Source: Cyclobacteriaceae bacterium
GTDB lineage: Bacteria; Bacteroidota; Bacteroidia; Cytophagales; Cyclobacteriaceae
Assembly: GCA_025358195.1 (NCBI GenBank)
Contig: JANYKP010000046.1
Location: 1 to 13,546, forward strand
Length of the DNA: 13,546 bases
Reading direction: 5' to 3'
Below, one piece after another: positions 6,962-13,546 of the stretch. Below the pieces are notes generated by a model. That model ran no database searches. It saw only the letters and a list, made by a program, of their open reading frames with translations, and was not told the DNA's origin. The translations under genes were made by a program, and so were the position numbers. Position 1 is the stretch's first letter. Each line of letters starts with the position of its first letter.

Positions 6962-8227
6962 CTACACCTGCTCCATGGGCAAGCTGATGATAAATTCAGA
7001 TCCGGTTCCTGGTTTGGATTTCACGGTGATGTGTCCGTGATGCTTTTCAATTATCTTTTTGCAAATCGCAAGGCCTATTCCAGTACCCTCATAATCATCC
7101 TTCGAATGTAATTTCTCGAACAGATTAAAAATGCTTTTCGAGTATTTTTCATCAAAGCCAATACCATTGTCCTTGACATGAATGTGATAAAATTTGCCGG
7201 GAAAATCTTCCGCACCGGAAAAGCCATCGAGTTCATCGGTATTACTGATATCAATGCGAGGGCTTGTACCGTTATGCGTGAACTTAAGCGCATTGCTGAT
7301 CAGGTTCTGAAAGACCTGCCGCATTTGCCCCCGGATGACAGGTATGGTAGGCAAATCATCCACAACGATGATTGCTTTCTTTTCTTTGACCGTCATTTCC
7401 AAGTCCTCCAGCAATTCGCCGACTAATACTTTAAGATCGGTCGACTCGAAATTATTGTTATTCTCCGACAAACCCGAATAGTTCAAAATATCGATGATCA
7501 GCACCTTCATCCGTAATGCCGATGAGAGTATCTTATCAATGTACGTCTTTGGTGTATCCGACAGCTCACTAGCAAATTGATCTTTCAGCGTGTTTGCGAA
7601 GATAAGGACCTTGCGTAAGGGCTCCTGAAGATCATGCGAGGCCACCGAAGCAAATTGCTGTAAGTCGTAGTTGCTGAGTTCCAGTGCCAGGTTGCTTACT
7701 GCCAGTTGATCATTCTTTACCTTTAATTGTGCCTGTGCCTCTTTTTGTGTGGTAAGATCGTTGATCAATATACTTAATGTAAAATCCTTCTCAAGCCTCA
7801 GTGCGGTAATGGAAAGTTGCACGGGAATATAACCGTCATCCCGGATCAACAAAACTTCACCTTTGACGTCTTCTTTCCATCCTTGTTCCAGCAAGTGAGT
7901 AAAATAGCTTCTATCCTTCTCGGCAACGAAATTCTGGAATAATTCTGCCACTACCAACGCAGGTCTACGACTTACCATGGAAGCGAAACTCGAATTGCTG
8001 TATTGTATTCCGCCCCGTTCGTCCAAGGTCACGGCACCTTCTGACATTTTTTCAAGAAACACCCTGTACGTATGATCAGCAGACTCCAGTGTATAAACCT
8101 CATTGCCATGCTCGCCTTTTATGACAAGCGCGTCAACCTCGCCACGACGAATGGCTTCGATTGTCTCGTTCGCTTCCTTCAGTTCCCTCTGGAGCTTTTC
8201 AAGTTCAATCACGAGACTACCCTTCAT
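6962..8227 (-). CDS. Soluble PAS-domain sensor histidine kinase linked to kaiBC
   Basis: A 421-residue cytoplasmic kinase without a signal peptide or membrane segment. The order is: an N-terminal coiled coil (about 5-28); a linker EAIRRGEVDALVI into VYTLESADHTYRVFLEKM (24-61); a PAS domain (about 62-160, MSEGAVTLDERGGIQYSNSS); a second coiled coil (160-190); a HisKA dimerisation domain with ASHDLQEPLRKVL and phospho-acceptor His198; and an ATPase domain with N box NLISNALKF (308-316), G1 DNGIGF (353-358) and G2 GTGIGLAI (381-388). There is no receiver domain and no cognate response regulator in the window. The ATG lies 5 bp after the stop of the upstream kaiB, so it is the last gene of the kai operon and a candidate output kinase. 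Unlike cyanobacterial SasA, it has no KaiB-like sensor domain. The signal it reads is unknown. Confidence 0.92.
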   Translation of the reverse strand: MKGSLVIELEKLQRELKEANETIEAIRRGEVDALVIKGEHGNEVYTLESADHTYRVFLEKMSEGAVTLDERGGIQYSNSSFASMVSRRPALVVAELFQNFVAEKDRSYFTHLLEQGWKEDVKGEVLLIRDDGYIPVQLSITALRLEKDFTLSILINDLTTQKEAQAQLKVKNDQLAVSNLALELSNYDLQQFASVASHDLQEPLRKVLIFANTLKDQFASELSDTPKTYIDKILSSALRMKVLIIDILNYSGLSENNNNFESTDLKVLVGELLEDLEMTVKEKKAIIVVDDLPTIPVIRGQMRQVFQNLISNALKFTHNGTSPRIDISNTDELDGFSGAEDFPGKFYHIHVKDNGIGFDEKYSKSIFNLFEKLHSKDDYEGTGIGLAICKKIIEKHHGHITVKSKPGTGSEFIISLPMEQV

Positions 8228-8232
8228 ACACC

Positions 8233-8520
8233 TTACACGGTTAATCCAAGTGCTTCAAGCACCTTTTTATTGTCAGACATATCCCCGATAAGTTTTTGTG
8301 AGGGAAGTGGCCGGATCTTCACCAGCATCGGTACCGCGACTACCTGCTGCAGTTCAGCCATTTCCTGGTGACTATACAAATCAATGATCTCCAGCAAATA
8401 TTTTCCACGAACATGCTCTTCACAAATACTTTTTATATTAGTAATCGCCCGTACTGAATTTGGAGTAGCCCCCGTGACAAACAAACGCAGAATGTACTCG
8501 GGTTTTATGGCTTTTTCCAT
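8233..8520 (-). CDS. kaiB: Divergent KaiB-family protein (second kaiB of the operon)
   Basis: A 95-residue KaiB-domain protein. YILRLFVTGATPNSVRAI (9-26) aligns with the KaiB N-terminus, and KLIGDMSDNKKVLEAL (76-91) with the C-terminal half. The middle has diverged: the canonical NPQLAE loop is replaced by SHQEMAE, and the ATPTL strand reads AVPML. Aligned with Synechococcus KaiB, Gly88 is Ala90 here, Asp90 is Gly92 and Tyr93 is Val95. The first two positions govern the switch between the tetrameric ground fold and the thioredoxin-like KaiC-binding fold. The ATG at 8520 was chosen over a TTG two codons upstream. It lies 38 bp after the other kaiB and 5 bp before the kinase gene. The role is inferred as a KaiC-binding or signalling partner; a non-clock KaiB-like role is possible. 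Confidence 0.88.
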   Translation of the reverse strand: MEKAIKPEYILRLFVTGATPNSVRAITNIKSICEEHVRGKYLLEIIDLYSHQEMAELQQVVAVPMLVKIRPLPSQKLIGDMSDNKKVLEALGLTV

Positions 8521-8558
8521 TTTCAATTATCAACTTAGTTTCGCAGGTGAATATGCAT

Positions 8559-8852
8559 CTACTTTTGGATCGGCGTGATGTTCAATCCTACCAACACGCG
8601 TTGCTCATTAGAGAGGTCACCAATTATTTTCATGATTGGCTTCGGCACCTTTTTTACCAACGTAGGGATGGCAAAGATCTGTTCACCTTCCGCCAACTGG
8701 GGCTTCAGGAGCAGGTCAATGACTTCGATCTTATAACGGCCTTTCAAATACTGCTCGCAATACTTGTTCAGGTTCTTAAGAGCAACTGTTGATTTGGGGG
8801 TGTTCCCTGCCACATAAAGCTGCAGCACAAATTTATCTCCTGCTTGTTTCAT
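8559..8852 (-). CDS. kaiB: KaiB-family protein, canonical type (first kaiB of the operon)
   Basis: A 97-residue protein close to cyanobacterial KaiB along its whole length. FVLQLYVAGNTPKSTVALKN (8-27), the loop LLKPQLAEGEQIFAIPTLVK (48-67) and IIGDLSNEQRVLVGLN (76-91) all match family blocks. The fold-switch glycine is kept (Gly89) and the aspartate two residues on is Asn91. The acidic C-terminal tail of clock KaiB is missing, and it ends NITPIQK. KaiB binds the first ATPase ring of KaiC and, in cyanobacteria, helps reset its phosphorylation cycle. The ATG begins 1 bp after the kaiC stop, which implies translational coupling and matched production of the two partners. A second, divergent kaiB follows. 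Binding to this KaiC is inferred from synteny and conservation. Confidence 0.93.
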   Translation of the reverse strand: MKQAGDKFVLQLYVAGNTPKSTVALKNLNKYCEQYLKGRYKIEVIDLLLKPQLAEGEQIFAIPTLVKKVPKPIMKIIGDLSNEQRVLVGLNITPIQK

Positions 8853-8853
8853 T

Positions 8854-10596
8854 TTATCGTTTATTTCCTGGCTTTACCTGTTTGTTAGCTTCGCTTCGTT
8901 TTTTAGAAATGGTCTGTCGGTCCTTTTCAAAAATATCCTTTCTTAGTTCTTCTTCGGTGGATGCCCGGCTCAATTCCTCCTTTGCAGACTCAAACTCTTC
9001 TTGTAAAGTTTCGATCTTGGAGGCCAGCACTTTCTGCTTTCTGCCAATCTCACGGTTCCTTCTTGATGAATCGTTCGTCCGGACGGCCACCACGGCTGCT
9101 TCACTCAATTGTTGAGTCTCCCGTGCCGATCCAAACAAAACACCTTCGGGTCCGAGGTACACGTCAACCAGGTCCAATCCTGTATCCCTGATAAGGAATT
9201 CCCTGACCTGGTTGGAGTGTCTCATTCCCCTGGACTTCATTATATAAATTCCACGGTTCCGCTCACCGTTGGATTCAATGTCGCGCAACAAAAGCCAGGC
9301 ATCCACGATGGAAGAAACTCCTTCGTCTGTTTGTTCACTGGTACCGGTGCTGAGTGTGAGCGCTGTGAACATGACGGTGACCCCTTTACCCTGCAGGAAA
9401 TCGATCAAACGGATGAGCATCGACTTCACTTCACTTACCGACCCGGCGTTTGCGAGGTTGGTGATGGGATCGAGAACGATCGTGGTCGGCTTTACTTTTT
9501 GAATTATTTTATGGATCTCCACCAGTTGCATTTCCAAACCATACAAGTAGGGCCGCGAAGCATGAAAATGGAGAAGCCCATTTTTCACGTGATCTTCCAT
9601 GTCAATCCCGATGGACTTCATGTTGCGTATAATTTGATAGGGCGATTCTTCGAAGGCAAAAAAGATACATCGCTCCCCGCGGTTACACGCTTCATTCACA
9701 AAATAGGCAGCCAGGCTCGTCTTGCCGGTACCTGCTGTGCCGGATACCAGGATACTGGAGCCCCTGAAAAAGCCTTCACCACCCAGCATGGTGTCAAGCG
9801 CACGGATTCCAGTCGGGACCCGTTTCGAAGAAACTTTACTATCTAACCGTATCGATGTTATAGGTAATACAGATATGCCATCGGCGTCAATGAGGAAAGG
9901 ATACTCATTCGTGCCATGAATGGATCCGCGGTACTTCACAATCCGCAATATCCTTGTACTGATCTGGTTTTTGATCCGGTGATCCAGGAGGATCACGCAA
10001 TCCGATACATATTCTTCAAGTCCGTGACGCGTAAGTGTTTCGTTACCTTGTTCGCCGGTAATGATGGTTGTCACTTTTTTATCTTTCAGCCATTGAAAGA
10101 GTCTGCGTATTTCAGCGCGCAAAATTCCCTGATTATTCAGGCCGGAGAAAATGTTTTCAATCGTATCCAACACTACCCGTTTGGCTCCTATGCTGTCGAT
10201 GGCGTGACCTAACCGGATGAACAGTCCGCCAAGATCATACTCCCCGGTTTCTTCAACCTCACTGCGATCTATATGGACATAATCAAGTTTGATCATTTTG
10301 CTCTTTTGGAGCTTCTCCAGATCAAATCCAAGCGATGCAACATTGGTGGTCAGCTCGGCTGCTTTCTCTTCAAATGCCATGAACACGCCAGGCTCATTAT
10401 AGAGGGTAGCACCCTTCACCAGGAATTCCAACGATAATAGGGTTTTACCACAGCCTGTACCGCCACACACCAGTGTTGGCCGGCCGGCGGGCAATCCTCC
10501 TTCGGTAATCTCATCCAGGCCGGTGATACCGGTCAGTGTTTTTTTTAGGGTTCTGTTGTCTAATGCAGATAAGCCCTTTTTGGTGCGATTGCTCAT
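8854..10596 (-). CDS. kaiC: KaiC-family tandem-ATPase / autokinase with C-terminal coiled coil
   Basis: A 580-residue RecA-like double ATPase. The first domain (about 20-245) has Walker A GGTGCGKT (45-52), paired glutamates Glu76-Glu77, and Walker B ending Asp144. The second domain (about 260-495) has Walker A GTAGTGKT (286-293), FEES with Glu316-Glu317, Walker B ending Asp376, and DVYLGPEGVLFGSAR. The segment TDEGVSSIVD (423-432) aligns with the cyanobacterial autophosphorylation region: Thr423 corresponds to Thr426, Ser428 to Ser431, and Ser429 replaces Thr432. Residues 505-580 are a charged, probably coiled-coil tail that replaces the KaiA-binding A-loop end, and no kaiA is present. It is the first gene of a kaiC-kaiB-kaiB-kinase operon. 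In non-cyanobacteria such proteins are linked to stress tolerance or timing, and which applies here is unknown. Confidence 0.95.
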   Translation of the reverse strand: MSNRTKKGLSALDNRTLKKTLTGITGLDEITEGGLPAGRPTLVCGGTGCGKTLLSLEFLVKGATLYNEPGVFMAFEEKAAELTTNVASLGFDLEKLQKSKMIKLDYVHIDRSEVEETGEYDLGGLFIRLGHAIDSIGAKRVVLDTIENIFSGLNNQGILRAEIRRLFQWLKDKKVTTIITGEQGNETLTRHGLEEYVSDCVILLDHRIKNQISTRILRIVKYRGSIHGTNEYPFLIDADGISVLPITSIRLDSKVSSKRVPTGIRALDTMLGGEGFFRGSSILVSGTAGTGKTSLAAYFVNEACNRGERCIFFAFEESPYQIIRNMKSIGIDMEDHVKNGLLHFHASRPYLYGLEMQLVEIHKIIQKVKPTTIVLDPITNLANAGSVSEVKSMLIRLIDFLQGKGVTVMFTALTLSTGTSEQTDEGVSSIVDAWLLLRDIESNGERNRGIYIMKSRGMRHSNQVREFLIRDTGLDLVDVYLGPEGVLFGSARETQQLSEAAVVAVRTNDSSRRNREIGRKQKVLASKIETLQEEFESAKEELSRASTEEELRKDIFEKDRQTISKKRSEANKQVKPGNKR

Positions 10597-10673
10597 ATTT
10601 GACGATGGGTTCCTGGGTTTTGAATTCGTCTGACGATAGGGAAAAAATGATCTATACTCTTTCGCAATTTGTA

Positions 10674-10686
10674 GTCCAAGTTGGAC
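10674..10686. promoter_or_regulatory. Dyad in the kaiC upstream region
   Basis: GTCCAA-G-TTGGAC is a perfect 6-bp dyad around one central base, 78-90 bp upstream of the kaiC ATG. On the minus strand its TTGGAC lies 17 nt before TATAGA, a weak sigma-70-like pair. No Bacteroidota TAnnTTTG element was found in this gap. It could be a regulator site or chance. Confidence 0.25.
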
Positions 10687-10775
10687 GGGATTTACTCCTT
10701 CTGCTTGAATACCATCAAAACAGGACGGAGAGGTGACTTTTTGTACAAAGGAATATTCAGAGGCTGATATCTATA

Positions 10776-10820
10776 GGGATATGATTATCCCATTATGGGG
10801 TCATTTATCCCCATTATGGG
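10776..10820. promoter_or_regulatory. Cluster of CCCAT/ATGGG dyads upstream of kaiC
   Basis: Three overlapping or adjacent dyads fill 45 bp: GGGATA-TGAT-TATCCC (10776-10791), CCCAT-T-ATGGG (10789-10799) and an identical CCCAT-T-ATGGG (10810-10820). The two identical copies are 21 bp apart start to start, about two helical turns, so bound proteins would sit on the same face. ATGGGG (10795-10800) and CCCCAT (10809-10814) form a further inverted pair between them. The cluster lies 180-225 bp upstream of kaiC and about 75 bp beyond the stop of the M28 peptidase gene. There is no T-run, so an operator array is favoured over a terminator, but the evidence is only the pattern. Confidence 0.45.
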
Positions 10821-10894
10821 AATAAATATCTCAACTTATGACGATCGAAATCATGGATTTCCTCGGGTACTGGGTGCTGGACCCGGCCACCAAC

Positions 10895-12118
10895 TTAGAA
10901 GGTCAGACTCACCGTCACATCTTCTCCATTCCGTTTCACTTTCACCGGCACCGTTTGTCCCTTTTCAAATTTTCCTAATACTTCCATATAGGTCTGGATG
11001 TCTTTGATGGGATATTCGCCGATCTGGATGATCAGGTCGCCAGTGAGGATACCGGCTTTCGAAGCGGGCTTGCCTTCGCTTACACCATCAACTTTCAATC
11101 CCGCTTCGCTGGAGGTGTAGCTTGGCATTACCCCCAGTGTGACTTTAAAGGCGCGGGCAGAACCCATGGATTTATTTTTCGTAGTGAGAAAAGCAAGTTT
11201 CGGTTCGTTGTCAACGGCTTCGATCAGTTTTATGATGATGTTTAAAACTTTTACTTCTCCATCGTAATTAATTTTTTCCCAATCATCGGTAGGCTTGTGA
11301 TAATCACTGTGCGAACCCGTGAAGAAATGCAGTACAGGAATATTTTTCAGGTAAAATGAAGTGTGGTCGGAAGGACCCATTCCCGAAGAGTCGGTTTTGA
11401 TTGGTACTTCCAGTGTACTGAGTTTTTTTAACGCAGACTCCCATACAGCAGCGGTGCCCGACCCACTCACTTGCAACCCGTTTTTTTCATCGAGCCTCCC
11501 GATCATGTCCATGTTGATCATAAAGCCTGTTTTAATCAAGTCGATGCTCGAGTTATCTGTAAAATATTTTGAACCATAGAGGCCTAACTCTTCCCCTGAA
11601 AAGCAGATGAAGAGTAAATTATTTTTTTCTTTGACTTTGTTGGTTTGAAAATAACGGGCAAGTTCGATCACGCCGGCTGTTCCCGAAGCATTATCGTCTG
11701 CACCATTGTGGATTTTTCCTTTTGGATTGGCATCCAGCGAACCACTTTCCTGGCCCAATCCTAAGTGATCGTAGTGGGCGCCAACAATAATAGTGTTAGC
11801 TGCCTGGTTGTCGAGGTACCCGATAATGTTATAAGCGGTTCCTTCGGATCCGGTTCCGTGCACACCCGACTTAAATGAGAATTTCTGCGTGAATAATTTG
11901 TTGTCGCCTTTTGGCTCGAGTCCTATTTGTCTGAATTGGTTTTGTAGGTAAGTGAGCGCCAATTTCTCTCCTGCAGTACCGGTGCCGCGTCCCTCCAGCG
12001 AATCACTTGAGAGAACCTTTATATGTTCCTGGATTTTTTTCACATCAATTTGTTGGGCAGAGCAGCACACGGTTGAGAAAACAAGCGTTGAGATGAAAAG
12101 GAGAGAACAGGCTTTCAT
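10895..12118 (-). CDS. Secreted M28-family zinc aminopeptidase with C-terminal PDZ domain
   Basis: A 407-residue exported peptidase. Residues 1-21 form a signal peptide (ending CCSA, probable cut before QQ23). The nearby Cys does not fit a lipobox well. The M28 catalytic domain (about 25-300) shows all metal-site motifs: GAHYDHLG with His115, NGADDNASG with bridging Asp141, SGEELGLYG with general base Glu176 and ligand Glu177, MDMIGR with Asp204, and DYHKPTDDW with His274. A PDZ domain (about 325-405) contains VSEGKPASKAGILTGDLI. M28-PDZ proteins are common in Bacteroidota and are predicted to trim peptides in the periplasm or outside the cell. The exact substrate is not readable from sequence. 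It is the only gene of its unit: the next gene downstream, kaiC, is 298 bp away, and the UspA gene upstream is divergent. Confidence 0.93.
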   Translation of the reverse strand: MKACSLLFISTLVFSTVCCSAQQIDVKKIQEHIKVLSSDSLEGRGTGTAGEKLALTYLQNQFRQIGLEPKGDNKLFTQKFSFKSGVHGTGSEGTAYNIIGYLDNQAANTIIVGAHYDHLGLGQESGSLDANPKGKIHNGADDNASGTAGVIELARYFQTNKVKEKNNLLFICFSGEELGLYGSKYFTDNSSIDLIKTGFMINMDMIGRLDEKNGLQVSGSGTAAVWESALKKLSTLEVPIKTDSSGMGPSDHTSFYLKNIPVLHFFTGSHSDYHKPTDDWEKINYDGEVKVLNIIIKLIEAVDNEPKLAFLTTKNKSMGSARAFKVTLGVMPSYTSSEAGLKVDGVSEGKPASKAGILTGDLIIQIGEYPIKDIQTYMEVLGKFEKGQTVPVKVKRNGEDVTVSLTF

Positions 12119-12187
12119 GAGGGTCTTTTGAAATTGATTCGCAAAGTAAGATTGAATTTGAATAGAAATAGTCCAATGACGGGTTTT

Positions 12188-12219
12188 TTTGCTCCTGGGA
12201 GGGGAATACTCTATTTTTG
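12188..12219 (+). promoter_or_regulatory. Bacteroidota-type promoter of the UspA gene
   Basis: TTTG at 12188-12191 and TATTTTTG at 12212-12219 are separated by 20 nt. This is an exact match to the Bacteroidota consensus TTTG / TAnnTTTG with a normal spacer. Transcription would start near 12226, leaving a leader of about 12 nt before the ATG at 12238. Because the in-frame TTG at 12217 lies inside the -7 element, it cannot be the start of translation from this promoter. Confidence 0.7.
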
Positions 12220-12237
12220 ATCAAACAGAAAAGTGTC

Positions 12238-13068
12238 ATGCCAGCTCCTAAACTTGTACTTCTCACTGATTTTTCGCCGTTGTCAAAAGTGGCAATGAAA
12301 TTTGCACTGAAAATGGCAGCTCCACTCGGAGCTGAATTTACCATACTCAATATTGTGCGAATCGATGGAATGCCGAAAGCTAATTTGCGACTGAAGCAAA
12401 TTGAGAAGTCATTGACAAAAATCGCTGAGGAAGAAGGGGCCTTATTGGTTCAGGAGTTGCGCAGTGAAGTAAAGGGGACCTATAAGCTGCAATTCAAGGC
12501 CATCCGTTCCCACACGGTGACAGAAATGGTAAAGCGGTTTGTTGATAAGAATCCGACCAATATGATTGTCATGGGTTCGCGGGGAGCATCTGCATTGAAA
12601 AAAGCCAGGCTGGGCGGCACAGCTGTTTCAGTAATTGATGAATGCGATGTGCCGGTCCTTACGATACCCGCTTTAGCCCAGTATAAAAATCTGCAGCACA
12701 TTGTATACGCTTCTGATCTAAAAAATGTACAGAAGGAACTGGACATTATCCTGGAGTTTGCAAAAATATACGGTTCGCATGTCCACATGATCCACGTGGT
12801 GCCTGTCATGGATAAGAAGGTGGAGGCATCCAAGAATTCTGTGGAGGAAATTATCAGGAAAGCAAACTATACAAAACTTGATTTCAAATTGATTCTCGAT
12901 GAGGATATCCCGGCGGCAATCGACACGTACATTCAGGAAACCAAAGCTGATCTCCTTACTACATTCACGCATCATTTAAGCCTCATCGAAAAGTTATTTG
13001 CAAAAAGTGTAACGCGTACGCTGGCGTATCTAGGAACAATTCCTTTGTTGGCAATTAAGCGGAAGTAG
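12238..13068 (+). CDS. Universal stress protein, tandem UspA domains
   Basis: A 276-residue cytosolic protein with two UspA-type domains. The first (about 1-145) begins KLVLLTDFSPLSKVAMKFAL and ends with MIVMGSRGASALKKARLGGTA, which contains the G-2x-G-9x-G-type nucleotide-binding pattern in a partly altered form. The second (about 150-276) begins HIVYASDLKNVQKELDIIL, has HVHMIHVVP, and ends ADLLTTFTHHLSLIEKLFAKSVTR, where the glycine-rich ATP motif is degraded. Tandem Usps of this size are common in Bacteroidota. They are associated with stress and stasis survival, but their biochemical role is usually not known. The ATG at 12238 was chosen over a TTG at 12217 because the latter overlaps the promoter -7 box. 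The gene is convergent with the downstream haem membrane protein, with 3 bp between the stops. Confidence 0.88.
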   Translation: MPAPKLVLLTDFSPLSKVAMKFALKMAAPLGAEFTILNIVRIDGMPKANLRLKQIEKSLTKIAEEEGALLVQELRSEVKGTYKLQFKAIRSHTVTEMVKRFVDKNPTNMIVMGSRGASALKKARLGGTAVSVIDECDVPVLTIPALAQYKNLQHIVYASDLKNVQKELDIILEFAKIYGSHVHMIHVVPVMDKKVEASKNSVEEIIRKANYTKLDFKLILDEDIPAAIDTYIQETKADLLTTFTHHLSLIEKLFAKSVTRTLAYLGTIPLLAIKRK

Positions 13069-13071
13069 CAG

Positions 13072-13546
13072 TTATATTTTTTTCTTCACCAAGAGGTACC
13101 GGTAGATGATTAACACGACGATCGTCAGACAACACAACTCCACAAAAACTTTTTCTGCATCGAACCAGTCGATCGGCCGGTCTTCGAGTTTTGGATCCGT
13201 CATAATGCTGTGAAGAATCAAGGGTACCGCTGCAAAGTAGGAGATGTAATGTAATGCCCTCCACACCGGAAGCCGCATGTTCTCCTTAAAGTAGGAACTC
13301 ACAACAACAACGCCGATCAGGTAGAAGGCAACCGAGCCAAACGTGTTGGCCAGCGGCTGGTGCCGGGTCCATGCCGGCAGAAGCAAGTCTGTCCAGGTAA
13401 AGCTGGACTTCGGATCGAGCGGTATCAAAACGATATGAAGGAGAATCGTGATCGCAGCGGTGTAGCCGGTGAATTTGTGCAATTGAAGGAAGCTTAGCTT
13501 GAACGGCAATTTGTACACTACATTTGTCCAGATACAAATCCCCACC
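13072..13546 (-). CDS. Ferric-reductase-like transmembrane haem protein, C-terminal part
   Basis: Partial gene: the 5' end is beyond the right edge. The GTG near the edge is probably an internal valine. The visible 157 or so residues hold four hydrophobic segments (about 22-42, 68-85, 97-114 and 134-150). Two pairs of histidines are spaced 14 and 13 residues apart: His23/His37 in LHKFTGY and LLHIVL, and His99/His112 in LHYISYF and LILHSI. This is the expected axial-ligand pattern of b-type haems in the ferric reductase transmembrane domain family (PF01794, which includes MsrQ/YedZ). It ends LLVKKKI with no FAD/NAD reductase domain, so it is a membrane haem domain only and must receive electrons from another protein. 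The specific role (MsrPQ-like repair, iron reduction or other) cannot be decided here. Confidence 0.82.
   Translation of the reverse strand, partial: VGICIWTNVVYKLPFKLSFLQLHKFTGYTAAITILLHIVLIPLDPKSSFTWTDLLLPAWTRHQPLANTFGSVAFYLIGVVVVSSYFKENMRLPVWRALHYISYFAAVPLILHSIMTDPKLEDRPIDWFDAEKVFVELCCLTIVVLIIYRYLLVKKKI

Noticed and set aside
9109..9846. 245-codon open frame antisense to kaiC
   Set aside because: It lies entirely opposite strongly conserved kaiC motifs, has no recognisable domain, and reads as a shadow of the kaiC codon pattern.
6962..10894. Search for kaiA or a response regulator in or beside the operon
   Set aside because: No reading frame on either strand here resembles KaiA or a receiver domain. 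The flanking genes are gnd and an M28 peptidase.
12217..12237. TTG start for the UspA gene
   Set aside because: The codon lies within the -7 promoter element, upstream of the expected transcription start. ATG at 12238 gives the standard N-terminus.

Overview
The window looks like a chromosomal segment of a Bacteroidota bacterium, probably a soil or freshwater Cytophagales relative. Four things point that way: a type IX secretion (T9SS, Por-type) sorting domain, a DUF4199 membrane protein, a clear Bacteroidota promoter (TTTG, 20-nt spacer, TAnnTTTG) in front of a UspA gene, and TTAA-centred REP-like palindromes. No rRNA, tRNA, CRISPR array, transposase or phage gene was seen.

Layout. 1-133: the 3' end of a LuxR-type regulator. 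266-811: a DUF4199 membrane protein whose last codons and stop lie inside a 32-bp perfect palindrome. 873-2372: the fused NAD(P)HX repair enzyme (epimerase plus dehydratase). 2615-2968: a very small secreted protein that is almost only a T9SS sorting domain. 3024-6958: a gluconate catabolic group on the plus strand, consisting of FGGY gluconokinase, GntP permease and, after a REP-rich gap, a short 6-phosphogluconate dehydrogenase. Together these would import gluconate, phosphorylate it and oxidatively decarboxylate it to ribulose 5-phosphate.

6962-10596 (minus strand) is the most notable part: a compact, apparently co-transcribed kaiC - kaiB - kaiB - PAS histidine kinase operon with no kaiA. 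The gaps are 1, 38 and 5 bp, so expression is probably coupled. KaiC has both P-loop ATPase domains and a Ser-Ser version of the Ser-Thr autophosphorylation pair, plus a long charged C-terminal coiled coil. The first KaiB is close to the cyanobacterial protein. The second differs at the positions known to control KaiB fold switching. The kinase has no membrane segment, no receiver and no KaiB-like sensor domain. About 180-220 bp upstream of kaiC lies a cluster of CCCAT/ATGGG dyads, two of them exactly 21 bp apart, which could be operators.

10895-12118 (minus): a secreted M28 metallopeptidase with a C-terminal PDZ domain. 12238-13068 (plus): a tandem-domain universal stress protein with its own promoter. 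13072-13546 (minus): the C-terminal part of a ferric-reductase-like haem membrane protein that runs off the window. The Kai operon, the Usp protein and the kinase together suggest a stress- or energy-sensing neighbourhood, but that is inference from proximity only.
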